NCBI RefSeq assembly: GCF_002910905.1
Contig: NZ_NEUE01000079.1
Coordinates: 1-50,548, forward strand
Length of the DNA stretch: 50,548 bases
Reading direction: 5' to 3'
Origin: Streptomyces sp. SM11
Lineage (GTDB): Bacteria; Actinomycetota; Actinomycetes; Streptomycetales; Streptomycetaceae
Below the pieces are notes generated by a model that worked only from the letters and a program-made list of their open reading frames with translations, ran no database searches and had not been told where the DNA came from. The position numbers and the translations under genes were made by a program. Numbering within the stretch: the first letter of the stretch is position 1; each line of letters begins with the position of its first letter. Shown here one piece after another: positions 7,416 through 14,904 of the stretch.

Positions 7416-8759
7416 TTAGACCGACCGGTCGGAGCGAGCGGCTCGGTGCAGAGGCGCCTGCCCCAACGGAACGGGCTTACACGCAGCAGGAGCGGCGACG
7501 GCTGCGCACGGTTCCCTTCCGCTCTCGCCGCCATGCGTGGGGCCGGTCGCGGAGCAGGGTTCCACGTCCTCCGGGGCGTCCAGCCGCGCCACGCCGCAGG
7601 GCGTCGTTCCGTTCGCGTACGGGAGGCGCAGCACCCCGTCCCGGCTCCAGTACCCGGCCCCCGGCGCCCAGCCCGGCGGGGCCGCGAACTGGTGCAGCCG
7701 CCGGCCCGCCGGACGCCAGACGCCCAGCCAGCTGCCCGCCGCCCCGTCGATCCGCAGCGCCACCGCACAACTCTCCGGCATCAGCATCTGGCCCGGCTGT
7801 ACGGCGAACGGTGTCACCGCCACGTCCGCGAGGCGCAGGCACTCCGGGAATCTGACCGGCAGGCAGCTCCCCAGCACCCCCCAGCCGAGCCGGTCGTGGC
7901 CCGGCGCGTCGGAGCGGAGCAGCAGCAGCCCGCTGTCGGCGTCCGCGAGCAGCAGCCGGTCATTGCTTCCCGGCGCGATCTGGAGCAGCGGCGTCACCTC
8001 GGCCCCCCGCCCCAGGTCGACGGCGACCGCCTTGACCGGTCCGCCGCCCGGCGCCTGCCGGTCCAGCGCCAGTAGCCGGCCCGCCCGGTCCAGCCACACC
8101 CCGCCCGAGCAGCGCCCGGGGATCCGTGCGACCTCCTCGGGTCCGAACGCTCCGCCCGCCACCAGCCAGAGCGACGAGTCGTGCTCGCCCGCCGACAGGG
8201 CGTACACGCACCGGCCGTCCGGCGACGGAGGCAGCAGGGTCATCTCCGCGCACTCGACCGCGCCCAGGGGGAGCTCGCCGGTCCGGGGCCCGGTCGGGTA
8301 GAGCAGCGAGAACATCTGCCGGTCCGCCACCCGCCGCCGGATCAGTACCCGTCCGTCGGCCAGCGGCGCCACCTGGGCGTCCGGCTCCTCGGGCTGGTGG
8401 AGGGGGAGGGGCACCGCGTACGGCTCGGGCCCGTCCAGCGTCCACCGCTCCGGATACCAGGCGCGCTCGCCCGGCGGGCCGGGAGCCGCGGTGAGCCGGG
8501 CGGCGTACGCCCCGTCCGCGGTGAGCGTGAAGCCGCCGGGAAGCGGCGCGTCGTCGGCCGGCGCCGTGGCGCCGCTCGCGGCGGACGATGCTTCCGGTTC
8601 CTCGTCCGCGGTGGGTCCGGGCAGGGCGTAGCCGTCCGTCCCGGTGGGCTTTCCGGGCCCGCCGGACTCTTCCGGGTCGGGTTCTGCTCCGGGTTCCGCT
8701 TCGGGGTCCGCCGTCGTGGCGGCCCCGGCGGTTCCGTCCTCGATGGCACAGGCAGTCAT
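7416..8759 (-). CDS. Uncharacterised beta-propeller-like protein
   Basis: A 447-residue protein of unknown function. The first ~100 residues are a low-complexity, acidic Gly/Pro/Glu/Ala region. The rest has recurring short beta-strand blocks such as PDGRCVYALSAGEHDSSLWL, LDRAGRLLALD and RDGVLRLPYANG, which read like degenerate WD40/TolB propeller blades. No signal peptide is visible, so it is probably cytoplasmic. ATG 8759 is preferred because GGAGGTGA lies 6-7 nt upstream. It is divergent from the siderophore-binding lipoprotein gene, with 210 nt between them. Not recognised further. Confidence 0.72.
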   Translation of the reverse strand: MTACAIEDGTAGAATTADPEAEPGAEPDPEESGGPGKPTGTDGYALPGPTADEEPEASSAASGATAPADDAPLPGGFTLTADGAYAARLTAAPGPPGERAWYPERWTLDGPEPYAVPLPLHQPEEPDAQVAPLADGRVLIRRRVADRQMFSLLYPTGPRTGELPLGAVECAEMTLLPPSPDGRCVYALSAGEHDSSLWLVAGGAFGPEEVARIPGRCSGGVWLDRAGRLLALDRQAPGGGPVKAVAVDLGRGAEVTPLLQIAPGSNDRLLLADADSGLLLLRSDAPGHDRLGWGVLGSCLPVRFPECLRLADVAVTPFAVQPGQMLMPESCAVALRIDGAAGSWLGVWRPAGRRLHQFAAPPGWAPGAGYWSRDGVLRLPYANGTTPCGVARLDAPEDVEPCSATGPTHGGESGREPCAAVAAPAACKPVPLGQAPLHRAARSDRSV

Positions 8760-8902
8760 GGACTCGTCACCTCCGGCTACGAAAGCTAGTTTTCGCACTT
8801 CCAGCCGAACAGCACGAGCCACCGCACTTCACACATAAGGGTGGCGATGCCCGGATTCTCCTGAGGTGGCAGGGGTGAGTGTGCTGTCGGGGGCGGCCGT
8901 GT

Positions 8903-8921
8903 TTATGGTGAGGCAGCCCTA
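8903..8921. promoter_or_regulatory. Iron box (DmdR/DtxR-type operator)
   Basis: Read on the minus strand, TTAGGGCTGCCTCACCATA matches 13 of 19 positions of the Streptomyces iron-box consensus TTAGGTTAGGCTCACCTAA. It ends 48 nt before the start of the siderophore-binding lipoprotein, a typical repressor position. Confidence 0.75.
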
Positions 8922-8969
8922 ACCGAGTACGCGTGCCCCTTGCACGTATGTGGACAACTGGAGCAAGCG

Positions 8970-10004
8970 ATGTCCCTCCGACCCCGCGGTACCGCCGCAG
9001 TCGCCCTGGCCGTGGCGGCCGCCCTTTCTCTGTCGGCCTGCGGGGGCGGGGACGCGGACGCGGCGAAGTCCGACGCGGGCGGCGGCAAGAAGGCCGCCGT
9101 CGCCACGGGCGGAAAGGACTTCGCGGACGCGGCGAAGAAGACGGCGGCGTACGGCACCGACGCCGCAGTCGGCGAGTTCCCCCGTACGGTCACCCACGCC
9201 ATGGGCAGGACCGAGATCAAGGCCGCGCCCGAGCGCGTGGTCGTGCTGGACGTCGGTGAGTTCGACAACGTCGTTTCGCTGGGCCTGAAGCCGGTCGGCT
9301 ACGCCCCCAGCGAGGGCGACGCGGCCATCCCCTCGTACCTGAAGAAGGACGCGGGCGAGCCGAAGAGCGTCGGCACGATCAACAGCCTCAACCTCGAAGC
9401 CATCGCGGGCCTCCAGCCGGACCTGATCCTCGGCAGCCAGCTCCGCGCCGCGGACAAGTACGACGAGCTGTCCAAGATCGCCCCCACCGTGTTCTCCATC
9501 CGCCCGGGCTTCACCTGGAAGGAGAACTACCTCCTCAACGCCCAGGCGCTGGACCGCACGAAGCAGGCCGAGGCGAATCTCACCGCGTACGAGGCGAAGG
9601 CGGTCGCGCTCGGCGAGGACATCGGCCCCGACAAGCCGACCGTCTCGATGGTCCGCTACCTGCCCGACCGCCTCCGGCTCTACGCCAAGGCCTCGTTCAT
9701 CGGCACGATCCTTGAGGACGTCGGCCTGCCGCGTCCCGAGAACCAGCAGATCAACGACCTCGCCGCCGAGATCAGCCCGGAGAGGATCGACGAGGCGGAC
9801 GCCGACTGGATCTTCACCGGCGTCTACGGCGACGCGAAGGCCACCCAGCGCGACACCGCCCGGTCCAATCCGCTGTGGAAGAACCTGAAGGCCGTCAAGG
9901 AGGGCCGGGCGAAGGACGTCTCCGACGAGACCTGGTACCTGGGCCTCGGCGTCACCTCGGCCGGCCTGGTCCTCGACGACCTCCGGGCGGACCTGGTGAA
10001 GTAG
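8970..10004 (+). CDS. Iron-siderophore ABC transporter substrate-binding lipoprotein
   Basis: A 344-residue FecB/TroA-fold lipoprotein that would hand ferric siderophore to a membrane permease. A short signal peptide ends in the lipobox LSLSAC (Cys about residue 24), followed by a Gly/Asp/Lys-rich tether. The mature part has family segments APERVVVLDVGEFDNVVSLG, GLQPDLILG and TGVYGDA. GGAG precedes ATG 8970. No permease or ATPase gene is adjacent, so it must share a transporter encoded elsewhere. Iron regulation is expected from the iron box at 8903-8921. A hairpin at 10077-10115 ends the unit. Confidence 0.92.
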   Translation: MSLRPRGTAAVALAVAAALSLSACGGGDADAAKSDAGGGKKAAVATGGKDFADAAKKTAAYGTDAAVGEFPRTVTHAMGRTEIKAAPERVVVLDVGEFDNVVSLGLKPVGYAPSEGDAAIPSYLKKDAGEPKSVGTINSLNLEAIAGLQPDLILGSQLRAADKYDELSKIAPTVFSIRPGFTWKENYLLNAQALDRTKQAEANLTAYEAKAVALGEDIGPDKPTVSMVRYLPDRLRLYAKASFIGTILEDVGLPRPENQQINDLAAEISPERIDEADADWIFTGVYGDAKATQRDTARSNPLWKNLKAVKEGRAKDVSDETWYLGLGVTSAGLVLDDLRADLVK

Positions 10005-10076
10005 CCGGAGTCGGCGGACCGGTGAGGCAGCCGGACTCCGCCGGCCCGGTGAAGCGGCCAGAAGTAACGATTCGTG

Positions 10077-10115
10077 CCTGGCCGCCGGTCCTGACGTACA
10101 GGTCCGGTGGCCAGG
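10077..10115 (+). terminator. Extended hairpin terminator
   Basis: CCTGGCCGCCGG (10077-10088) pairs with CCGGTGGCCAGG (10104-10115) with one G-U wobble. An inner CCTG-ACGTA-CAGG stem extends the helix to 16 pairs. It lies 72 nt after the lipoprotein stop and before the nif3 promoter. Confidence 0.8.
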
Positions 10116-10138
10116 GGCGGCGGACACCGCCGGACAGG

Positions 10139-10144
10139 TAGCCT
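10139..10144 (+). promoter_or_regulatory. -10 hexamer for leaderless nif3 operon
   Basis: TAGCCT ends 7 nt before the GTG start at 10152 and no Shine-Dalgarno lies between, so the transcript probably begins at or next to the start codon. No convincing -35 is seen. Confidence 0.5.
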
Positions 10145-10151
10145 TTCCCCC

Positions 10152-10988
10152 GTGCCCCGTCTGTCTGAAGTCATCGCCGCCCTCGACGCCCTCTGGCCCC
10201 CCGAGCGGGCCGAGGGATGGGACGCGGTCGGGACGGTCTGCGGCGATCCGGACGCGGAGATCGACCGGGTGCTGTTCGCCGTCGACCCGGTCCGCGAGAT
10301 CGCCGACGAGGCCCTGGAGCTCGGCGCCCAGCTGATCGTCACCCACCACCCGCTCTATCTGCGCGGGACGACGACGGTCGCCGCCGACACCTTCAAGGGC
10401 CGGGTCGTCCACACCCTCATCAAGCACGGCATCGCGCTCCACGTCGCGCACACCAACGCCGACACCGCCGACCCCGGCGTCTCCGACGCCCTGGCCGGCG
10501 CCCTCGACCTGCGGATCACCGGCCCCCTCGTGCCGGACCCCACCGACCCCGAGGGCCGGCGCGGGCTCGGCCGGATCTGCGAGCTCGACCACCCCGAGAC
10601 CCTGGCCGACTTCGCCGCCCGGGCCGCGGCCCGGCTCCCCGCCACCGCGCAGGGCATCCGGACGGCCGGCGACCCGGAGGCGCTCGTGCGCACCGTCGCC
10701 GTCAGCGGCGGCTCCGGCGACAGCCTCTTCGAGGCCGTGCGCGCGGCGGGAGTCGACGCCTTCCTCACCGCCGACCTGCGCCACCACCCGGCGTCCGAGG
10801 CCGTGCAGCACTCGCCGCTCGGCCTCGTCGACGCCGCGCACTGGGCCACCGAATGGCCCTGGTGCGAGCAGGCGGCCGCCCAGCTCGACGCGCTTTCCGA
10901 CCGCCACGGATGGGACCTGCGGGTCCATGTCTCGAAGCAGGTCACCGACCCCTGGACCACCCACCATTCCTCTGGAGCCCCCAACTGA
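10152..10988 (+). CDS. Nif3-like dinuclear metal center hexameric protein
   Basis: A 278-residue NIF3/YqfO/YbgI-family protein, a toroidal hexamer with two divalent metals per site; some members are GTP cyclohydrolase IB-like, but the exact reaction is unsettled. Metal ligands are visible as the His pair in VTHHPLYLRGT, the LHVAHTNADTA segment, and a C-terminal TADLRHHPA. GTG 10152 was chosen because it follows a -10 hexamer by 7 nt. It starts a compact three-gene unit with the zinc-ribbon and RNase H/phosphatase genes, an arrangement common in actinobacteria. Confidence 0.9.
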   Translation: MPRLSEVIAALDALWPPERAEGWDAVGTVCGDPDAEIDRVLFAVDPVREIADEALELGAQLIVTHHPLYLRGTTTVAADTFKGRVVHTLIKHGIALHVAHTNADTADPGVSDALAGALDLRITGPLVPDPTDPEGRRGLGRICELDHPETLADFAARAAARLPATAQGIRTAGDPEALVRTVAVSGGSGDSLFEAVRAAGVDAFLTADLRHHPASEAVQHSPLGLVDAAHWATEWPWCEQAAAQLDALSDRHGWDLRVHVSKQVTDPWTTHHSSGAPN

Positions 10989-11728
10989 ACGCCGCGCCCG
11001 CCGACCAGATCCGACTTCTCGACGTCCAGGCCCTCGACCTCCGTCTCGCCCAGCTCTCCCACCGGCGCACCTCGCTGCCGGAGCACGCCGAGATCGAGCA
11101 GCTCAGCCGCGACCTCGCCCAGCTGCGTGACCTGCTGGTCGCCTCCACCACCGAGGAGAGCGACACCACCCGCGAGCAGACCAAGGCCGAGCAGGACGTC
11201 GACCAGGTGCGTCAGCGCGCCGTCCGCGACCAGCAGCGCCTGGACTCCGGCGCGGTCTCCTCGCCCAAGGACCTGGAGAGCCTCCAGCGCGAGATCGTCT
11301 CGCTCGCCAAGCGCCAGGGTGACCTGGAGGACGTCGTCCTGGAGATCATGGAGCGCCGCGAGGGTGCCCAGGAGCGGGTCGCCGAGCTGACCGAGCGGGT
11401 CGCCGCCGTCCAGGCCAAGGTCGACGACGCCACCGCCCGCCGCGACGCCGCGACCGCGGAGCTGGACGCCGAGGCCGCCACGGTGACCAAGGACCGCCAG
11501 GTCGTCGCCGAGGTCATCCCCGCCGACCTGCTGAAGCTGTACGACAAGCTCCGCGCCCAGCAGGGCGGGGTCGGCGCCGCCCGGCTCTACCAGCGCCGCT
11601 GCGAGGGCTGCCGGCTGGAGCTGAACATGGCCGAGGTGGGCGACGTGCGCGCCGCGTCCCCCGAGACGGTCCTGCGCTGCGAGAACTGCCACCGCATCCT
11701 GGTCCGCACCTCGGATTCGGGCCTGTAA
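10985..11728 (+). CDS. Coiled-coil C4 zinc-ribbon protein (DUF164/zf-RING_7), CTG start
   Basis: A 247-residue protein with a long N-terminal coiled coil (about 1-190, heptad-rich in Leu, Glu, Gln, Arg) and a C-terminal zinc ribbon, CEGCRLEL ... CENCHRIL. The family is thought to act in nucleic-acid or secretion-related scaffolding; function is not settled. The only start that keeps the usual N terminus (NAAPADQIRLLDVQALDLRL) is CTG at 10985, overlapping the nif3 stop as CTGA with GGAG 7 nt upstream. The next ATG/GTG/TTG in frame is a GTG near 11206, which would remove about 70 residues. Translational coupling to nif3 is likely. Confidence 0.85.
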   Translation: MNAAPADQIRLLDVQALDLRLAQLSHRRTSLPEHAEIEQLSRDLAQLRDLLVASTTEESDTTREQTKAEQDVDQVRQRAVRDQQRLDSGAVSSPKDLESLQREIVSLAKRQGDLEDVVLEIMERREGAQERVAELTERVAAVQAKVDDATARRDAATAELDAEAATVTKDRQVVAEVIPADLLKLYDKLRAQQGGVGAARLYQRRCEGCRLELNMAEVGDVRAASPETVLRCENCHRILVRTSDSGL

Positions 11729-13056
11729 TGAGCGTTGCCCGCCAGGTGGTGGTCGAGGCCGACGGCGGCTCCCGGGGCAACCCGGGGCCCGCCGGTTACG
11801 GCGCGGTCGTCATCGACCCGGCCACCGGCGAGCCCCTCGCCGAGGCCGCCGAGTACATCGGCGTCGCGACGAACAACGTCGCCGAGTACCGGGGCCTGAT
11901 CGCCGGTCTGACGGCCGCGAAGGCGCTGTTCCCGGACGCGGGGGACGCGTTGCGCGTCCACGTCCGGATGGACTCCAAGCTGGTCGTCGAGCAGATGTCG
12001 GGGCGCTGGAAGATCAAGCACCCCGACATGAAGCCGCTGGCGGCCCGTGCCGCCGCGGTCCTGCCGCCGTCCTCGGTGACGTACGAGTGGATCCCGCGTG
12101 CGCAGAACAAGCACGCGGACCGGCTCGCCAACGAGGCGATGGACGCGGGCCGCGACGGCAGGCAGTGGGAGGCGTCCGCCTCCACGGCCGCGCTCGACGC
12201 CCCGGCACGCACCGTGAGCACCCCGCCGCCGGTCCAGGGCACGCCCGGTGACCACGTCGCGGGTGCCGCCAAGGCCCGTGCGGCCCTCGCGGCCGCGCGC
12301 GGCGCGGCCGCCCCGGCGGCCGACACGCTCTTCCCCGTGCCCGAGACGGCTGGATCCGTGCCGGAGTCGGCCGGGGTCCGTCCCGATGCCGCCGGAGCCC
12401 CGCAGGTCGGCTGGGGTCCGGCCCCCGACCTCGGTGCGCCCGCCACGTTCATCCTGCTCCGGCACGGCGAGACCGCCCTCACCCCCGAGAAGCGGTTCTC
12501 CGGCAGCGGCGGTACCGACCCCGAGCTCTCCGCCACCGGCCGTGACCAGGCCGCCCGGGCCGCCGAGCACTTCGCCGCCCCGGGTACCGTCCAGGAGATC
12601 GTCAGCTCCCCGCTGCGCCGCTGCCGCGAGACCGCCGCGGCCGTGGCCGGCCGCCTCGGCCTCGACGTCCGGATCGACGAGGGCCTCCGCGAGACGGACT
12701 TCGGCGCGTGGGAGGGCCTGACCTTCGGGGAGGTGCGGGAGCGGTACGGGGACGACCTCACCTCCTGGCTGGCCTCCCCCGACACCGCCCCGACCGGCGG
12801 CGGCGAGAGCTTCGCGGAGGTCGCCGAGCGGGTCGCGGCCGCCCGGGACCGGATCGTCGCCCGGTACGCGGGCCGCACGGTCCTGCTCGTCACCCATGTG
12901 ACCCCGATCAAGACGCTCGTCCGGCTCGCCCTGGGGGCCCCGCCGGAGGCGCTGTTCAGGATGGAGCTGTCGGCGGCCTCGATCTCCACGGTCGCCTATT
13001 ACGGGGACGGCAACGCCTCCGTACGCCTGCTCAACGACACCTCGCACCTGCGTTAG
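11728..13056 (+). CDS. Bifunctional ribonuclease HI / histidine (acid) phosphatase
   Basis: A 442-residue two-domain enzyme. The N-terminal RNase HI domain (about 1-140) cleaves RNA in RNA-DNA hybrids; its first acidic residue is in VEADGGSRGNPGPAGYGAVV, with further carboxylates in NNVAEYRGL and VRMDSKLVVEQ and the late RAQNKHADRLANEA. A ~90-residue Ala/Pro linker follows. The C-terminal phosphoglycerate-mutase-like domain has the RHG motif LLRHGETALTP, GAWEGLTF, and HVTPIKT with the second catalytic His. The same fusion is characterised in S. coelicolor (SCO2299, from memory). The start overlaps the previous stop (TAATG). Confidence 0.95.
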   Translation: MSVARQVVVEADGGSRGNPGPAGYGAVVIDPATGEPLAEAAEYIGVATNNVAEYRGLIAGLTAAKALFPDAGDALRVHVRMDSKLVVEQMSGRWKIKHPDMKPLAARAAAVLPPSSVTYEWIPRAQNKHADRLANEAMDAGRDGRQWEASASTAALDAPARTVSTPPPVQGTPGDHVAGAAKARAALAAARGAAAPAADTLFPVPETAGSVPESAGVRPDAAGAPQVGWGPAPDLGAPATFILLRHGETALTPEKRFSGSGGTDPELSATGRDQAARAAEHFAAPGTVQEIVSSPLRRCRETAAAVAGRLGLDVRIDEGLRETDFGAWEGLTFGEVRERYGDDLTSWLASPDTAPTGGGESFAEVAERVAAARDRIVARYAGRTVLLVTHVTPIKTLVRLALGAPPEALFRMELSAASISTVAYYGDGNASVRLLNDTSHLR

Positions 13057-13102
13057 CGGCAGGGGGCGGCAGGAGGGGGCGGCAGGAGGAATCCCTGCCG
13101 CT
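13055..13102 (+). terminator. Hairpin with repeat-rich loop after rnhA-phosphatase
   Basis: AGCGGCAGGG (13055-13064) pairs perfectly with CCCTGCCGCT (13093-13102). The 28-nt loop consists of near-identical GGCGGCAGGAGG repeats. It begins at the stop codon of the RNase H/phosphatase gene. Confidence 0.65.
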
Positions 13103-13126
13103 CGGATGGTGCGCCAGAGTGTCTGC

Positions 13127-13151
13127 GCCGAAAGCGTCCCCGCGCTTCGGC
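13127..13151 (-). terminator. Hairpin after eda
   Basis: GCCGAAAGCG and CGCGCTTCGGC form a stem with one bulged A and a short loop, 13 nt past the eda stop in the leftward direction. Confidence 0.55.
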
Positions 13152-13163
13152 GTCCCCGCGGGA

Positions 13164-13814
13164 CTACGGGGCGAGCGTCGCGGCCTCGGCCGCCAGACGG
13201 GCCACCCGGTCCCAGTCCTTCGCCGCCACCGCGTCGCCCGGGACCATCCAGCTGCCGCCCACGCAGCCCACGTTGGGCAGCGCGAGGTACGACGGCGCGG
13301 AGGCGAGCGAGATGCCGCCGGTCGGGCAGAACCGGGCCTGGGGGAGCGGTGCGGACAGGGCTTTGAGGTAGGCCGTGCCGCCCGCCGCCTCGGCCGGGAA
13401 GAACTTCATCTCCCGCACCCCGCGTTCCAGCAGGGCCACCACCTCGGAGGTGGTCGAGACACCGGGCAGGAACGGCACCCCGGACGCCTTCATCGCCTCC
13501 AGCAGCGCGTCCGTCCACCCCGGGCTGACCAGGAACCGTGCCCCGGCGTCGACGGTGTCGCGAACGTGCTGCGGCGAGATCACCGTGCCCGCGCCGACCA
13601 CCGCGCCCGGGACCTCGGCGGCCATGGCCCGGATCGACTCCAGCGCGGCGGGCGTCCGCAGCGTCACCTCGATCGCCGGGAGCCCGCCCGCCACCAGGGC
13701 CCGCGCCAGCGGCACCGCGTCGGCGGCGTCGTGCAGGACGACGACGGGGACGACGGGTGCGAGATCCAGCACGGAGGCGTGGGACGGGGCGGAGGGAGTG
13801 GCAGAGGAGGTCAT
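13164..13814 (-). CDS. eda: 2-keto-3-deoxy-6-phosphogluconate aldolase family (KDPG/KHG aldolase)
   Basis: A 216-residue class I aldolase splitting KDPG to pyruvate and glyceraldehyde-3-phosphate (or 4-hydroxy-2-oxoglutarate to pyruvate and glyoxylate). The Schiff-base Lys is in REMKFFPAEAAGG, the catalytic Glu in LPAIEVTLRT, and the phosphate loop in CPTGGISL. ATG 13814 follows AGAGGAG-like purine context on the minus strand. No edd or other Entner-Doudoroff gene is near, so it may salvage sugar acids. Four alternating half-sites upstream (13847-13883) suggest dedicated control. Confidence 0.9.
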   Translation of the reverse strand: MTSSATPSAPSHASVLDLAPVVPVVVLHDAADAVPLARALVAGGLPAIEVTLRTPAALESIRAMAAEVPGAVVGAGTVISPQHVRDTVDAGARFLVSPGWTDALLEAMKASGVPFLPGVSTTSEVVALLERGVREMKFFPAEAAGGTAYLKALSAPLPQARFCPTGGISLASAPSYLALPNVGCVGGSWMVPGDAVAAKDWDRVARLAAEAATLAP

Positions 13815-13846
13815 GGGGCCATCCTGCCGCGAGCAAGGCAGTGTCT

Positions 13847-13883
13847 GCAACGAGCGTTGCGCAGTATGCAACGCACTTGTTGC
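13847..13883. promoter_or_regulatory. Alternating GCAAC/GTTGC half-sites upstream of eda
   Basis: Four 5-bp half-sites alternate in orientation: GCAAC (13847), GTTGC (13856), GCAAC (13868), GTTGC (13879). The middle pair extends to a perfect GCGTTGC-N7-GCAACGC. The block begins 33 nt upstream of the eda start and looks like a multi-site operator for a dimeric regulator, type unknown. Confidence 0.55.
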
Positions 13884-13906
13884 TGTCCCGGCCCGGCCCG
13901 GCACGG

Positions 13907-14707
13907 TCAGTGGATCTCGGTCACCACCACGTCCAGCGACCACGGCCGCCCGGCCCGCGCGGGGGCCCCGGCCTCGACCACGTACCCGAGGTCCCGCAAC
14001 ACTTCCACCAACTCCGCCGGGCCCTTCGGCCGCGCACCCGCCAGCAGCAGATCGCGCACAAGACGGCCCTTGGTCGCCTTGTTGAAGTGGCTCACCACGG
14101 ACCGCTTCTCCACCCCGCCCACCAGCTGGGAGTGCAGCACCCGCACACTCGCCGTACGTGAGGCCACCTCGCCCGTCGGCTTCCACGCCGCCGCGTACGC
14201 GGAGGACCGCAGGTCCAGGACGAGCCCGTTCCCGGCGGCCTCGGGCAGCACGGTCTCCATCGGGGTACGCCAGTACGCGCCGAGCGCGCCGAGACCGGGC
14301 AGCTTCACCCCCATCGAGCAGCGGTACGGCGGAATCCGGTCGCCGATCCGGACCGCGCCCCACAGCCCCGAGAAGACCAGCAGCGACTTCGCCGCCCGCC
14401 GCCGCGCCGCCGCCTCCAGCGAGGCCAGGTCGAGGGCGTCGTACAGCACGCCGGTGTACAGCTCCCCGGCCGGCCGGGTCCCGACGGTGCGCAGCCCGGT
14501 GTTCTTGCCGACCTCGCCCCGCAGCCCCACGCTCAGCCCCAGCACCTCACTGGCCTTCTCCTCGTCCGCCCGGCACAGCTCGACCAGCTCGTCCAGCACC
14601 GCCGCACGGGCCGGGGCGAGCCCCGGCAGTGACAGCGACTCCGGCTTCAGCGAAGCCCCGCGCCCCGAGGCGGCCTTTCCTTCGGAGGGCGGCAACAGCA
14701 CGAGCAC
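13907..14707 (-). CDS. yaaA: Peroxide stress protein YaaA (DUF328/UPF0246)
   Basis: A 266-residue YaaA-family protein; the E. coli member limits intracellular iron and oxidative DNA damage during peroxide stress and has a DNA-binding fold. Family segments are LLPPSEGKAASGRG at the N terminus, LYDALDLASL, FSGLWGAVRIGDRIPPYR and VSHFNKATKG. GTG 14707 was chosen because AAGGAG lies 7 nt upstream; residues encoded further upstream are Arg-rich and unlike the family. It is upstream of eda on the same strand but separated by 92 nt containing the half-site array. Confidence 0.9.
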   Translation of the reverse strand: MLVLLPPSEGKAASGRGASLKPESLSLPGLAPARAAVLDELVELCRADEEKASEVLGLSVGLRGEVGKNTGLRTVGTRPAGELYTGVLYDALDLASLEAAARRRAAKSLLVFSGLWGAVRIGDRIPPYRCSMGVKLPGLGALGAYWRTPMETVLPEAAGNGLVLDLRSSAYAAAWKPTGEVASRTASVRVLHSQLVGGVEKRSVVSHFNKATKGRLVRDLLLAGARPKGPAELVEVLRDLGYVVEAGAPARAGRPWSLDVVVTEIH

Positions 14708-14892
14708 GGCGGTTCTCCTTCGTACGTACGGCGCAAGCGCGGACCCGGTCGGCGTGCGGGCTCTCCGGGTCCTCGGCAAGGGTACGGGGACGGGGCGGCG
14801 GTCCCCGTACGGCGTTGGCCACGCCCCCTGCGCACGCCCCCTGCGCGCGCGGGACCGTGAGCGCCCCGGATGCCGCCCGCCCCCTCCCGGCC

Positions 14893-14898
14893 TACGCT
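14893..14898 (+). promoter_or_regulatory. -10 hexamer for leaderless RNB gene
   Basis: TACGCT is followed by CGGTCC and then ATG 14905, a 6-nt spacing with no ribosome binding site. The same CGGTCC-ATG junction occurs at the F420 reductase gene (48384). Confidence 0.5.
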
Positions 14899-14904
14899 CG
14901 GTCC

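Noticed and set aside
7400..7420. tRNA T-arm-like GGGTTCAAGC
   Set aside because: No cloverleaf or acceptor stem can be formed around it, and it overlaps the end of the propeller-like gene.
13164..13814. Entner-Doudoroff operon
   Set aside because: Only eda is present, without edd, zwf or pgl nearby.
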